64,000 nt of DNA from Aequorivita aquimaris (GCF_001573155.1 NZ_JRWG01000005.1:186001-250000); one strand, 5' to 3'. Numbered from the stretch's first letter, positions 53,397 to 62,900 are shown. The notes: a model not told the origin generated them from the letters alone. Numbers and translations: made by a program.

Positions 53397-54653
53397 TTAC
53401 ATTCCCGTCCTGATTGCCTCCACCGGATCCAATTTTGAGGCCGAAATAGCCGGAAGAATTCCTGATATCAAACCAATTGCGGCAGAAATTGCGGTACCGA
53501 CAAACATATTCCACGGCGAGAGTACAAATTCAAAATCGCCAGTAAAACTAGAAGCAATTATTGAAACGATAAATACCAAAAACAACCCTATCAATCCTCC
53601 AATTACGGAAAGAATAACCGCTTCAAATAAAAATTGGAAAAGAATGAATTTGTTTTTAGCCCCCAAGGATTTTTGGATTCCAATTAAATTGGTCCTTTCT
53701 TTTACACTAACAAACATAATATTGGCAATCCCAAAGCCACCCACGAGCAGTGAAAACCCACTGATAACGAGCCCGATTACGTTCATGGTTCCCGTAATCT
53801 CATCAATAAAATCGGCGAAGCCTTGTAGTTGGTTGATGAAAAAATTGCTTGTCTGGTCAGGTTTCAATCCCCGTTTTGTCCGCAGTTGTTGATTGAGCAT
53901 CGCCTTGAATTCGGCAATGTCCACGTCTTTTTCGGGCTTTATTACTATCTGCGGAAACGTATTTTTGTTGTTATCGCCATAAATTCTTCGCACTACATTC
54001 ACCGGCATCCAAATAGAAGTATCTTTTGAATTGCCGAATAAACCCGCCCCTTCCTTTTCCAATACGCCTATAACGTTAAACTTTCTGCCATAAACGCGTA
54101 CTTCCTTCCCGATGGCGGTTGCCGCATCGCCAAAGAGTTGATTGGCAATTTCATCGCCCAAAACAATGACCATAGAACCACTGTTTGACTCTGAACCATT
54201 AAAAAATCGTCCTTCGGAAAGTTGCAGCGATTCTATATAATAATAGCTATCGGTTACCGCGCCAATTGGCACGTTATCTACTTGCCTATCTTCATATTTT
54301 ACGCTTTCATTCGGTACGTTCAGGGTAAAGGTTGCAGCTTCAATGTTTGGAGTATTTCTTTCGAGATATTGGTATTCATCAAAAGTTACATCGGGGAATT
54401 GTTGCCATTTCCAACGCGGAATATCGGTCGGTCCAAAATTGAAACGCATGATGATAATCGTACTGTTGTCCAGCCCGCTGATGCTGCCCTCAATTTCACG
54501 CTTTAAGGAATCAACCGCCGCCAAGACCGCGATAATGGAAAAAATCCCAATGGTTACGCCCACCAATGAGAGGAAGGTCCGCAATTTATTGTTCCGAAGC
54601 GCATTGAGTGCAAAATTGAAACTTTCCTTTAAAACGCGAAGATATATTAGCAT
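53397..54653 (-). CDS. MacB/FtsX-type ABC transporter permease
   Basis: A 418-aa permease: transmembrane helix near the N-terminus (about 22-45, FLSLVGVTIGIFSIIAVLAAVDSL), a large periplasmic MacB-PCD domain (about 50-270), then three transmembrane helices of the FtsX domain (about 285-310, 340-365, 375-400) with the typical GIANIMFVSVKERTNLIGIQKSLGA and the C-terminal ISASKLDPVEAIRTGM. MacB-like permeases extrude lipoproteins, peptides or drugs, or transmit signals. No ATPase gene is adjacent in the window, so its partner is elsewhere. Downstream is the repeat-rich gap at 53222-53393. Confidence 0.9.
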   Translation of the reverse strand: MLIYLRVLKESFNFALNALRNNKLRTFLSLVGVTIGIFSIIAVLAAVDSLKREIEGSISGLDNSTIIIMRFNFGPTDIPRWKWQQFPDVTFDEYQYLERNTPNIEAATFTLNVPNESVKYEDRQVDNVPIGAVTDSYYYIESLQLSEGRFFNGSESNSGSMVIVLGDEIANQLFGDAATAIGKEVRVYGRKFNVIGVLEKEGAGLFGNSKDTSIWMPVNVVRRIYGDNNKNTFPQIVIKPEKDVDIAEFKAMLNQQLRTKRGLKPDQTSNFFINQLQGFADFIDEITGTMNVIGLVISGFSLLVGGFGIANIMFVSVKERTNLIGIQKSLGAKNKFILFQFLFEAVILSVIGGLIGLFLVFIVSIIASSFTGDFEFVLSPWNMFVGTAISAAIGLISGILPAISASKLDPVEAIRTGM

Positions 54654-54692
54654 TTAAGAGTTTAGATTAATGATTGACGATTTTCGATTTCG

Positions 54693-54710
54693 TCCCAATT
54701 GCTATCGGGA
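54693..54710. repeat. Degenerate palindrome in the purH upstream region
   Basis: TCCCAATTGCTATCGGGA resembles a TCCCGATAGCTATCGGGA palindrome frequent between flavobacterial genes, as far as I recall. It is flanked by GATTTTCGATTTCG and TCGATTTC. Confidence 0.5.
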
Positions 54711-54793
54711 TCGATTTCAAAAAGGGTTAATAAATTTATGAAAAGTAAGACGTTTTCTCTTTGCTTATGTTACAAATTTACTATGCAATTATG

Positions 54794-54801
54794 TACTTTT
54801 G
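54794..54801 (+). promoter_or_regulatory. -7 promoter element for purH
   Basis: TACTTTTG matches TAnnTTTG, 17 bp before the purH ATG. The nearest TTG box is too far upstream (30 bp) to be a good -33. Confidence 0.55.
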
Positions 54802-54818
54802 CACCTTAATTTTCAATA

Positions 54819-56351
54819 ATGAACAATTCCAAAAAAATTACATCCGCTTTAATTTCCGTTTTCAGCAAGGACGGGCTCGCCCCAATTGTTAAAAAACTAC
54901 ACGAACAAAACGTAAAAATATACTCTACCGGAGGCACCCAAAAATTCATCAACGATATTGGTATCGAGGTGATTGCGGTGGAAGATATAACCGATTACCC
55001 TTCCATTTTGGGCGGTCGCGTAAAGACTCTTCATCCAAAGGTTTTTGGCGGTATTTTGAACCGTCAGGACCACGAAGGCGATGTTGCCGAAATGGAGCAA
55101 TACAATATTCCACAAATTGATGCGGTGATTGTGGATTTGTACCCTTTTGAAAAAACGGTTGCTTCGGGCGCCTCGGAAGCAGATATTATTGAAAAAATCG
55201 ACATTGGCGGAATTTCCTTGATTCGCGCAGCAGCGAAAAATTTTAAGGACACCATTTGCGTTTCCTCGGTTGACGATTACGCTGAATTTTTGGAATTGAT
55301 TTCAGCAAACAATGGCGAAATTTCATTGAAAGACCGCAAGCGTTTTGCAGCAAAATCTTTCAACGTTTCTTCAAATTACGATACCGCGATTTTTAACTAT
55401 TTCAACAAAGAAGAAAAAATGCCTGCTTTTAAATTGAGCGAAACCAACGGGCAGGAACTTCGATACGGCGAAAACCCGCACCAAAAAGGTTTTTTCTTTG
55501 GAAATTTTGATGAAATGTTCACCAAGCTCCACGGCAAGGAATTGAGCTACAACAACCTTTTGGATGTTGACGCAGCCGTAAATTTGATGAACGAATTTAA
55601 GGGTGAAGCGCCAACTTTTGCAATTTTAAAACACAATAATGCCTGTGGAATTGCACAGCGCGAGACCGTGCAACAAGCTTATATGGCTGCTTTGGCGGGC
55701 GATCCGGTTTCTGCCTTCGGCGGAATTTTGATCAGTAATGTGGAAATTGACGAAGCTACCGCCAATGAAATCCACGACCTTTTCTGCGAAGTGGTCATCG
55801 CTCCTTCCTTTTCAGCAAAAGCACAGGAAATTTTGGAAGGAAAAAAGAACCGAATCTTGTTGGTACAAAAAGAAATTGAATTACCTTCAACAACCGTTAG
55901 AACTTGTTTGAACGGCGTTTTGGTCCAGGATAAAGACAATATTACAGACAGTGCTGAAATTTTAACGCACCCAACAAACAATAAACCCAATTCCCAAGAG
56001 TTAGAAGACTTGTTGTTCGCTTCAAAAATTTGCAAGCATACAAAGTCAAACACTATCGTTTTGGCAAAGGGAAAACAACTTTGCGCCAGCGGAACCGGCC
56101 AAACAAGCCGCGTTGATGCGTTACGACAAGCTATAGAAAAAGCACAATCCTTTAATTTTAACCTTGAGGGAGCCGTGATGGCGAGCGATGCTTTTTTTCC
56201 GTTTCCCGATTGTGTGGAAATAGCGGACAAGGCAGGAATAACAGCGGTAATCCAGCCCGGAGGGTCAATCAAGGACCAATTGAGCATCGATTATTGCAAC
56301 GAAAATGAAATGGCAATGGTATTTACCGGAACGCGCCATTTTAAGCATTAA
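54819..56351 (+). CDS. purH: Bifunctional AICAR transformylase / IMP cyclohydrolase
   Basis: A 510-aa enzyme catalysing the last two steps of IMP synthesis. The N-terminal MGS-like cyclohydrolase domain (about 1-145, starting ALISVFSKDGLAPIVKKL) is followed by the AICAR transformylase domain (about 150-510) with RYGENPHQKG, LKHNNACGIA and GGSIKDQLSIDYCNE, all characteristic. Length is as expected. It is a separate unit with a -7 element just upstream, and the mreB promoter sits 8 bp after its stop. Confidence 0.96.
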   Translation: MNNSKKITSALISVFSKDGLAPIVKKLHEQNVKIYSTGGTQKFINDIGIEVIAVEDITDYPSILGGRVKTLHPKVFGGILNRQDHEGDVAEMEQYNIPQIDAVIVDLYPFEKTVASGASEADIIEKIDIGGISLIRAAAKNFKDTICVSSVDDYAEFLELISANNGEISLKDRKRFAAKSFNVSSNYDTAIFNYFNKEEKMPAFKLSETNGQELRYGENPHQKGFFFGNFDEMFTKLHGKELSYNNLLDVDAAVNLMNEFKGEAPTFAILKHNNACGIAQRETVQQAYMAALAGDPVSAFGGILISNVEIDEATANEIHDLFCEVVIAPSFSAKAQEILEGKKNRILLVQKEIELPSTTVRTCLNGVLVQDKDNITDSAEILTHPTNNKPNSQELEDLLFASKICKHTKSNTIVLAKGKQLCASGTGQTSRVDALRQAIEKAQSFNFNLEGAVMASDAFFPFPDCVEIADKAGITAVIQPGGSIKDQLSIDYCNENEMAMVFTGTRHFKH

Positions 56352-56358
56352 ATTTTAT

Positions 56359-56366
56359 TACATTTG
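56359..56366 (+). promoter_or_regulatory. -7 promoter element for the mreB-rodA operon
   Basis: TACATTTG matches TAnnTTTG, 49 bp before the mreB ATG and just after the purH stop, so the cell-shape genes probably have their own transcription start. Confidence 0.55.
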
Positions 56367-56415
56367 TTAAAAACCAAACTTAACACGTTAACTTTCAACA
56401 CCACCGACTTACACT

Positions 56416-57444
56416 ATGGGATTTTTTGACTTCCTAACTGAAGAAATAGCCATTGACCTTGGTACCGCAAATACCCTGATAATCCATAACGATAAAGTTG
56501 TTGTGGACGCCCCCTCGATTGTTGCACGCGACCGCACTACGGGGAAAATAATTGCCGTAGGCCGTGAAGCCGCAATGATGCAGGGAAAAACACACGAAAA
56601 CATTAAAACAATCCGCCCTTTAAAAGACGGGGTAATTGCAGATTTTGACGCGAGTGAAAAGATGATAAATATGTTCATCAGCGACATTCCCGCGTTAAAA
56701 AAGAAATGGCTAAAACCTTCGTTGCGGATGGTGGTTTGTATTCCCAGCGGAATTACCGAAGTGGAAATGCGCGCGGTAAAGGAAAGTGCCGAACGCGTTA
56801 ACGGAAAGGAAGTGTATTTGATCCACGAACCCATGGCAGCAGCCATCGGTATTGGGGTTGACATTATGCAGCCCAAAGGAAATATGGTCGTGGACATAGG
56901 AGGCGGAACTACCGAGATTGCTGTAATCGCCCTTGGCGGAATTGTTTGCGACAAATCCATAAAAATTGCAGGTGACGTTTTCACGAACGATATTGTTTAT
57001 TACATGCGCACCCAGCATAACCTTTATGTAGGTGAAAGAACTGCTGAAAAAATAAAGATCCAAATAGGTGCAGCAACCGAAGATCTTGAACTTCCGCCAG
57101 ATGAAATGGACGTGCAGGGGCGCGATTTGCTTACGGGAAAACCGAAACAGGTTCAAACTTCTTACAGGGAAATTGCAAAAGCGTTGGACAAATCCATCCT
57201 TCGAATTGAGGATGCGGTTATGGAAACCCTTTCGCAAACCCCGCCGGAACTTGCGGCCGATATTTACAACACCGGAATCTATCTTGCCGGCGGTGGATCG
57301 ATGCTTCGCGGGCTCGACAAAAGGCTTTCGCAAAAAACCGATCTTCCGGTTTACATTGCCGAAGATCCGTTGCGCGCCGTGGTTCGCGGTACAGGAATTT
57401 GCTTAAAAAACCTGAACAAGTACAAAAGCGTCCTGATTAAATAA
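56416..57444 (+). CDS. mreB: Rod-shape actin-like protein MreB
   Basis: A 342-aa actin-fold ATPase. Phosphate-1 motif DLGTANTLI (14-22), the VCIPSGITEVEMRAV segment, phosphate-2 DIGGGTTEIAVI (about 160-171), and the adenosine motif LAGGGSMLRGL near 291 are present. MreB forms membrane-associated filaments that guide lateral wall synthesis. It heads the mreB-mreC-mreD-mrdA-rodA operon, which is collinear and mostly overlapping. A 100-bp gap before mreC contains no clear terminator. Confidence 0.97.
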   Translation: MGFFDFLTEEIAIDLGTANTLIIHNDKVVVDAPSIVARDRTTGKIIAVGREAAMMQGKTHENIKTIRPLKDGVIADFDASEKMINMFISDIPALKKKWLKPSLRMVVCIPSGITEVEMRAVKESAERVNGKEVYLIHEPMAAAIGIGVDIMQPKGNMVVDIGGGTTEIAVIALGGIVCDKSIKIAGDVFTNDIVYYMRTQHNLYVGERTAEKIKIQIGAATEDLELPPDEMDVQGRDLLTGKPKQVQTSYREIAKALDKSILRIEDAVMETLSQTPPELAADIYNTGIYLAGGGSMLRGLDKRLSQKTDLPVYIAEDPLRAVVRGTGICLKNLNKYKSVLIK

Positions 57445-57544
57445 TTTTTCGGAAGAGACATTTTCCCTGAAAAACTTAAAAAATAGTTGCCCATTTATGG
57501 CGTTGCTCGCAATAGAAAGCAGAATTTATTAACCCCACAAAGCA

Positions 57545-58375
57545 ATGCAGCAGATTATATATTTCTTTATTCGGAATAAAAATTTCCTGTTGTTTGCCGT
57601 GCTTTTTACAATTTCCGTAGCGCTTACCATCCAGACGCACAATTACCACAACGACAAATATATAAGCTCTGCCAATTTTATCACGGGCGGTATTTATACC
57701 TTCAGAAACAACATTACGGATTATTTCAATCTCGGAAAGGAAAACGAACAGCTGCTCCAGGAAAATTTAATGCTTCGGAAAAAGCTGGACCAATTCAAGG
57801 AAGTGATAGCCGTTGAAAAACTGGACAGTACGGTGCTTCCCAACAAATTCAGCTATTTCACGGCGCGGGTAATAAACAACAACTATTCAAAAACCAAAAA
57901 TCAGCTTACCATCGACAAAGGCCGAAAGGACAGCATCAAAATTGACCTGGGCGTTATTTCTTCCAAAGGAATCGTGGGCATTGTGAGCGATGTTTCTGAA
58001 AATTACGCCACCGTCCAATCTATTCTGAATACTCAAAGCAGAATTAATGCAAAACATAAAAATTCCGGTCATTTCGGTTCCCTTAAATGGAATACAGAGA
58101 ATCCAAATGTTGTACAGTTGGTTGATATACCAAGACTTGCTCCACTTGCAAAAGGTGATACGATTGTAACCGGTGGGCGTTCCACCATTTTTCCGGAAGG
58201 AATCCTGATAGGCACGGTAAAGGATTTTCACTTGGATAACGATGACAATTACTATTATGTGAATATTGATCTTTTCAATGATATGACGAGCTTGGAGCAC
58301 GTGTATCTAATTGAAAATAACGAAGCAGCGGAAATATTGAATTTGGAAAAAGGAGTGGAAGATGTCGAACAGTGA
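57545..58375 (+). CDS. mreC: Rod-shape-determining protein MreC
   Basis: A 276-aa bitopic membrane protein: N-terminal transmembrane helix (about 12-28), coiled-coil-like region (about 60-85, LGKENEQLLQENLMLRKKLDQF), then a periplasmic beta-barrel-type MreC domain with NNYSKTKNQLTIDKGRKDSI and GIVGIVSDVSENYATVQSILN. It scaffolds the elongasome in the periplasm. It overlaps mreD by 14 bp, an unusually long overlap within this tightly packed operon. Confidence 0.93.
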   Translation: MQQIIYFFIRNKNFLLFAVLFTISVALTIQTHNYHNDKYISSANFITGGIYTFRNNITDYFNLGKENEQLLQENLMLRKKLDQFKEVIAVEKLDSTVLPNKFSYFTARVINNNYSKTKNQLTIDKGRKDSIKIDLGVISSKGIVGIVSDVSENYATVQSILNTQSRINAKHKNSGHFGSLKWNTENPNVVQLVDIPRLAPLAKGDTIVTGGRSTIFPEGILIGTVKDFHLDNDDNYYYVNIDLFNDMTSLEHVYLIENNEAAEILNLEKGVEDVEQ

Positions 58376-58868
58376 TATTCTTATAAATATTGTCCGTTTT
58401 GTGGTGTTGGTTTTCCTTCAGGTGCTGCTGCTCAATAATGTGAATCTGGCAGGATATATCAACCCGTACCTCTATATTTTATTCATAATACTCTATCCGC
58501 TTGACGGCAATAAGGGACTTTTGATATTTCTCAGTTTTCTTTTGGGCCTTTCCATAGATATTTTTGAGGATTCGGGCGGGGTTCACGCCGCGGCCTGTGC
58601 CTTTATAGCGTACATACGGCCTGTGGTTTTAAAATATTCTTTCGGTGTAAGTTATGAATACAATAGCGTCAAAATTAGAAAAGCCGACCCCATGGAACGG
58701 CTTACCTATATTGCGTCCTTGGTTTTAATGCATCATTTTGTGATGTTTTCCTTGGAAATTTTTAGTTTTAAACATATACTGTTACTGTTGAAATCTACGT
58801 TGTTTTCCGGAATTTTTACCATTATCGTGGTTGTGTGCACTATGATTCTTTTTAATAAAAAATCGTAA
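58362..58868 (+). CDS. mreD: Rod-shape-determining membrane protein MreD
   Basis: A 168-aa multi-spanning membrane protein with about five hydrophobic helices. It carries the NVNLAGYINPYLYILFIILYP opening and LGLSIDIFEDSGGVHAAACAFIAY middle segment typical of Bacteroidota MreD. It overlaps mreC by 14 bp and the mrdA start codon by one base (TAATG), so translation of the operon is coupled. Confidence 0.9.
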   Translation: MSNSDILINIVRFVVLVFLQVLLLNNVNLAGYINPYLYILFIILYPLDGNKGLLIFLSFLLGLSIDIFEDSGGVHAAACAFIAYIRPVVLKYSFGVSYEYNSVKIRKADPMERLTYIASLVLMHHFVMFSLEIFSFKHILLLLKSTLFSGIFTIIVVVCTMILFNKKS

Positions 58869-60730
58869 TGAGGAAAATTGTTTTAATAGGATTGGTTTTG
58901 TTGAGCGGGGTGCTTTTCGCCGCGCGGCTTTTCTATTTGCAAGTGTATGATGCCTCTTCAGATTCGCTTTCGCAGAACAGCGCTATCAAGGTGATGTACG
59001 ATTATCCGCAGCGTGGGTATATGTTTGACAGAAATATGAAACTTTTGGTGTCCAACCAGCCTTCGTATGACGTGATGGTGATACCGCGCGATGTGAAACC
59101 GCTGGATACGCTGGAATTTTGTAGTCTGCTGAAAATCACGAAGGAAGATTTTAAGGAAATTATGCACAAGGCGCGGGTATATTCGCCCAGATTGCCTTCG
59201 GTAGTAATTCCACAGTTGAACAAGGCCGATTATGCTTCCCTTTCAGAAAAAATGTATAAATATGAAGGGTTTTACATCCAGCGTCGTTCCCTTCGCGAAT
59301 ACCAAGTGGACCATTCGGCAAACGTGATGGGTTACATAGCCGAAGTTAACAACGCCATTATAGAGAAAAATCCGTACTACCAAATGGGCGAACTTATTGG
59401 TACGGCTGGCGTTGAAAAGGAATATGAAGAAGTCCTGCGCGGCGTAAAAGGCGTAAAATATATTCAAAAGGACCGCTTTAACAGGGATATAGGCCCATAC
59501 AAAGATGGAATTTTTGACACCTTGCCAGAACGTGGAAACGATATTCAGTTGACCATTGACGCTACGCTTCAAAAATACGGACAGGAATTGATGATCCATA
59601 AGCGCGGCGGAATTGTGGCCATTGAACCCGAAAGTGGAGAAATCCTCGCCTTGGTTACCGCACCGAGTTACGACCCTTCTTTATTGGTGGGGCGCGACCG
59701 TTCAAAAAATTTCACCAGATTGTGGTATGACACCCTTGCCAAACCATTATACGACAGGGTCTTGATGGGGGAATATCCGCCCGGTTCGCCTTTTAAAACG
59801 CTTACCGCCTTAGTGGGTCTTCACGAAAATGCGATTGACATGGACGATGTTGTAGGCTGCACCGGTGGTTACCATTTTGGGAGAAGGGTTCTTCGCTGTC
59901 ACCATAGAGGGCCGGTCGCTATGGTTTCGGGGATTGCAAATTCCTGTAATACCTACTTCTGTACCGTTTATAAAAAAATCATGGATACCTACCCCACTCC
60001 TCAAGAAGGGATAGATGCCTGGCGCAGGGATTTGATGAGTTTCGGACTTGGCGACTTTTTGGGCTATGACCTTCCAAGTGGCAAAAGAGGGAATATTCCA
60101 ACTTCGGCATACTATAATAAAATCCACGATTTTCCAACCCACAATTGGTCTTCCTTGGCAACCATTTCGAATGCTATTGGGCAGGGCGAGGTTTTGCTAA
60201 CGCCCATGCAAATGGCAAACTTTACGGCAGCCATTGCGAACAGGGGTTATTATTACACACCCCACGTTATTAAGAATATTATTGGGCCCGATACCATTCC
60301 CCAGAAATTTAAGGAAAAGCATTACACCACGGTTGAACCGGAATATTTTGAACCAGTGGTTGAGGGGATGTTCCAGGTGTATGAACGGGGTACGGCCTCA
60401 TCCATAAGAGTACCGGGAATCGAGGTGTGCGGGAAAACTGGAACCGCTGAAAATTTCACCAGAATTGACGGCAAACGCGTCCAACTTACGGACCATTCCA
60501 TCTTTGTTGCCTTTGCCCCCAAGGACAACCCAAAAATCGCGATTGCGGTATTTGTGGAAAACGGATATTGGGGCTCGCGATGGGCGGGACGCATTGCAGG
60601 CCTTATGATTGAAAAATACCTCAAGGGCGAAATAACCCGAACCGACATGGAAAAATATGTACTGGAAGGCAGTCTGGAAGCAGAATACGCCAAACCTTAC
60701 AGTGGCCAACCTTTCTCAATAAACCGATAA
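58868..60730 (+). CDS. mrdA: Penicillin-binding protein 2 (elongasome transpeptidase)
   Basis: A 620-aa class B PBP: N-terminal membrane helix (about 4-22), dimerisation domain (about 45-215), transpeptidase domain (about 255-590). The catalytic motifs are SxxK as SPFK (Ser near 307, in PPGSPFKTL), SxN as SCN (near 359) and KTG in CGKTGTAEN (near 521). It cross-links lateral-wall peptidoglycan together with RodA. Coupled to mreD upstream (TAATG) and to rodA downstream (TAATG). Confidence 0.95.
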   Translation: MRKIVLIGLVLLSGVLFAARLFYLQVYDASSDSLSQNSAIKVMYDYPQRGYMFDRNMKLLVSNQPSYDVMVIPRDVKPLDTLEFCSLLKITKEDFKEIMHKARVYSPRLPSVVIPQLNKADYASLSEKMYKYEGFYIQRRSLREYQVDHSANVMGYIAEVNNAIIEKNPYYQMGELIGTAGVEKEYEEVLRGVKGVKYIQKDRFNRDIGPYKDGIFDTLPERGNDIQLTIDATLQKYGQELMIHKRGGIVAIEPESGEILALVTAPSYDPSLLVGRDRSKNFTRLWYDTLAKPLYDRVLMGEYPPGSPFKTLTALVGLHENAIDMDDVVGCTGGYHFGRRVLRCHHRGPVAMVSGIANSCNTYFCTVYKKIMDTYPTPQEGIDAWRRDLMSFGLGDFLGYDLPSGKRGNIPTSAYYNKIHDFPTHNWSSLATISNAIGQGEVLLTPMQMANFTAAIANRGYYYTPHVIKNIIGPDTIPQKFKEKHYTTVEPEYFEPVVEGMFQVYERGTASSIRVPGIEVCGKTGTAENFTRIDGKRVQLTDHSIFVAFAPKDNPKIAIAVFVENGYWGSRWAGRIAGLMIEKYLKGEITRTDMEKYVLEGSLEAEYAKPYSGQPFSINR

Positions 60731-61986
60731 TGGCTGGAAGCAGAACGTACATACGCTTTGATTGGCTGATGATCTTTATGTACATCGCCCTCGTAATTAT
60801 GGGCTGGATAAACATTTACTCTGCTTCCTTGAGCGATACCGCAAAAGGGTTTTGGGATTTTGACCAAATCTACGCCCGACAGTTTATGTTTATAGGGTTT
60901 AGCATACTTCTTATAATATTTTTGCTCGCGATAGAATCAAAGTTTTACGAAAAATTTGCTAGTGTCTTCTATATCATCTCGTTGGTATCGCTTTTAGGGC
61001 TTTTTGTTTTTGGAAAGAATATTTCGGGAGCAACCTCTTGGTACGCCTTTGGAAGTTTCAGCCTTCAACCCAGTGAATTTGCAAAAGCGGCAACTGCATT
61101 GGCGCTCGCTAAATACGTGAGCGATATACAAACTAATATGCAGGAACTGAAACATCAAATTGCGGCCTTTATCATCATAGCACTGCCTGCAATTTTGATT
61201 GTGCCACAACCCGATCCGGGAAGTGCCCTTATTTATGCAGCTTTTGTCTTTCCGCTTTACAGGGAAGGATTGCACGGGGTCTATCTTCTTCTAGGTCTCT
61301 TTGGTGTAATGCTGTTTGTATCTACCCTTGCATTTGGCGCGGTTTGGGTTGCCGTTGCCATTGTACTCATTGGCAGTATTATTTTCTTCAGAAATCGAAA
61401 AAAACGTCCCAGTATTATTAAATATGTTTTAATTGCGGCGGGGTGTATTGCCTTTGCTTTTTCAGTGAGCTATATTTTCAACAACATGTTTGAACAGCGG
61501 CACCGCGACCGATTCAACATTGTTTTAGGAAAAGAGGTAGATGCGCGCGGAATTGGCTACAACACACACCAAAGCGAGATTGCAATTGCCAACGGTGGCT
61601 GGCTAGGCAAAGGTTGGACGCAGGGAACGCAAACAAAGGGCAATTTCGTTCCCGAACAGCATACCGATTATATTTTCAGCACGGTGGGCGAAGAATGGGG
61701 CTTCGTAGGAAGTATGGTCGTGGTTTTGCTATTTGTGGGACTCATACTTCGTATTATTTTTAAAGCCGAAAAACAGAAATCACAATTCGGAAGGGTGTAT
61801 GGCTACAGTGTTGCCGCTATTTTATTTTTTCACTTTTTCGTGAATGTGGGAATGGTATTAGGTATTTTCCCAACCGTGGGGATTCCGCTGCCGTTCTTTA
61901 GTTACGGCGGCTCCGCACTTTGGGGCTTTACTATTTTGCTGTTTATTTTTGTGAAGTTGGACGGGGCGAATTATCACTACTCTTAA
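60730..61986 (+). CDS. rodA: Rod-shape-determining peptidoglycan polymerase RodA
   Basis: A 418-aa SEDS-family glycosyltransferase with about ten membrane helices. Family motifs: FGSFSLQPSEFAKAATALALAKY, PQPDPGSALIYAAF, the long periplasmic loop with QSEIAIANGGWLGKGWTQGTQTKGNFVPEQHTDYIFSTVGEEWGF and the C-terminal FFSYGGSALWG. It polymerises lipid II with PBP2 as partner. The last gene of the shape operon. Its 3-prime end contains the first copy of an 11-bp direct repeat that recurs 50 bp later. Confidence 0.95.
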   Translation: MAGSRTYIRFDWLMIFMYIALVIMGWINIYSASLSDTAKGFWDFDQIYARQFMFIGFSILLIIFLLAIESKFYEKFASVFYIISLVSLLGLFVFGKNISGATSWYAFGSFSLQPSEFAKAATALALAKYVSDIQTNMQELKHQIAAFIIIALPAILIVPQPDPGSALIYAAFVFPLYREGLHGVYLLLGLFGVMLFVSTLAFGAVWVAVAIVLIGSIIFFRNRKKRPSIIKYVLIAAGCIAFAFSVSYIFNNMFEQRHRDRFNIVLGKEVDARGIGYNTHQSEIAIANGGWLGKGWTQGTQTKGNFVPEQHTDYIFSTVGEEWGFVGSMVVVLLFVGLILRIIFKAEKQKSQFGRVYGYSVAAILFFHFFVNVGMVLGIFPTVGIPLPFFSYGGSALWGFTILLFIFVKLDGANYHYS

Positions 61987-62073
61987 ATCGAAAGCAGAAA
62001 TCGAAAACGAAATCGAAACTTTATCACTACTGCAAACTGCGACTGAGACTGAAACTGAAACTGGGACTAAAAA
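61971..62073. repeat. Short-repeat cluster between rodA and the nuclease gene
   Basis: TTATCACTACT occurs at 61971-61981 (end of rodA) and again at 62021-62031, exactly 50 bp later. Between them AAATCGAAA is repeated three times (61985, 61998, 62010). Right after the second copy follows an array of ACTGNN units (ACTGCG ACTGAG ACTGAA ACTGAA ACTGGG ACT) to about 62068. This fills the gap between the convergent genes. Confidence 0.7.
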
Positions 62074-62074
62074 A

Positions 62075-62890
62075 CTATCTCCGCCCCCAAGCTCGCAAGT
62101 CTATCATCGACTCCAAATTATTCTCAATGGAATCCGGCAGTTGTGGGAAAAAATCAATTCCTGTTTTGGCTTCCACTTCGTCTATGGAAACGGCGTATTC
62201 ATAAAAAGATTCGCTGGAAGGCTTATTCGGAATTAAAAAGGCTACGGCCTTATATTCACCATTGGAAAAGTCAACAACAATTTTATAAAATTCGTTCGGC
62301 ACCGAAACATTTTCTTCGCCGATGGTTTTCATTTTTCCTTTTAAAACGCCGCCCGTTACCACATACACACCGTCATATTTTTCGGCCCAATAGCGAACTT
62401 TTTGTTCCAGTCGGTTCCAGATGCCGGCATTAAAATCGTGGTCTTGCGGACTTATGTTACTGGTCAAAAACGTTTCGTTATAGGCTTCAAAGGACATCCT
62501 TCTGTCGCCAGCTGGAACCAAATGGCCGCGATCGTAACCCGAATTCTTATAATTGCGCCAATCCGCAGATTTTGTTTTCACCTTTTTGTCTTCAATAAAA
62601 TAGGGTCGCTCAAATTCATTTTTAGTCAAATCACTTTGCTTCAATTCATAAGCTACCCACTCCGCTTGTTCATTTTCTTCGGAATAGGATAGGGTAAAAT
62701 AGTTGTGTTTTACGATGGCTCCGGTAGTTGAGGCGGGAAGGAAAGTATCGTCAAATTCATTTGAATTATCCTGCTTTACCACAGAAGTGTCAGCAACTGA
62801 AGTATCATCCTTTTCGAATAAATCGTCAGCATAATAAAGTACAACTGTTACGATTATAATAACTAAGGGGTATATGTATTTTCGGTTCAT
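62075..62890 (-). CDS. Membrane-anchored DNA/RNA non-specific endonuclease
   Basis: A 271-aa protein: an N-terminal hydrophobic segment (about 6-21) anchors it or serves as signal, then a low-complexity Asp/Ser/Thr stretch, then a beta-beta-alpha-metal nuclease domain (about 60-260). The active-site motif DRGH is at 120-123 (YDRGHLVPAGD) and the metal-binding Asn is in TSNISPQ near 145. Serratia-nuclease-like enzymes cut DNA and RNA outside the cytoplasm. It is 10 bp downstream of the ABC permease gene in the same direction and convergent with rodA across a repeat cluster. Confidence 0.9.
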   Translation of the reverse strand: MNRKYIYPLVIIIVTVVLYYADDLFEKDDTSVADTSVVKQDNSNEFDDTFLPASTTGAIVKHNYFTLSYSEENEQAEWVAYELKQSDLTKNEFERPYFIEDKKVKTKSADWRNYKNSGYDRGHLVPAGDRRMSFEAYNETFLTSNISPQDHDFNAGIWNRLEQKVRYWAEKYDGVYVVTGGVLKGKMKTIGEENVSVPNEFYKIVVDFSNGEYKAVAFLIPNKPSSESFYEYAVSIDEVEAKTGIDFFPQLPDSIENNLESMIDLRAWGRR

Positions 62891-62900
62891 TTAAATTTTT

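Noticed and set aside
55679-56287. 202-codon minus-strand ORF
   Set aside because: Antisense to the transformylase domain of purH with no recognisable motifs.
56409-57333. Two minus-strand ORFs of about 190-207 codons
   Set aside because: Both are antisense shadows of mreB, which is highly conserved.
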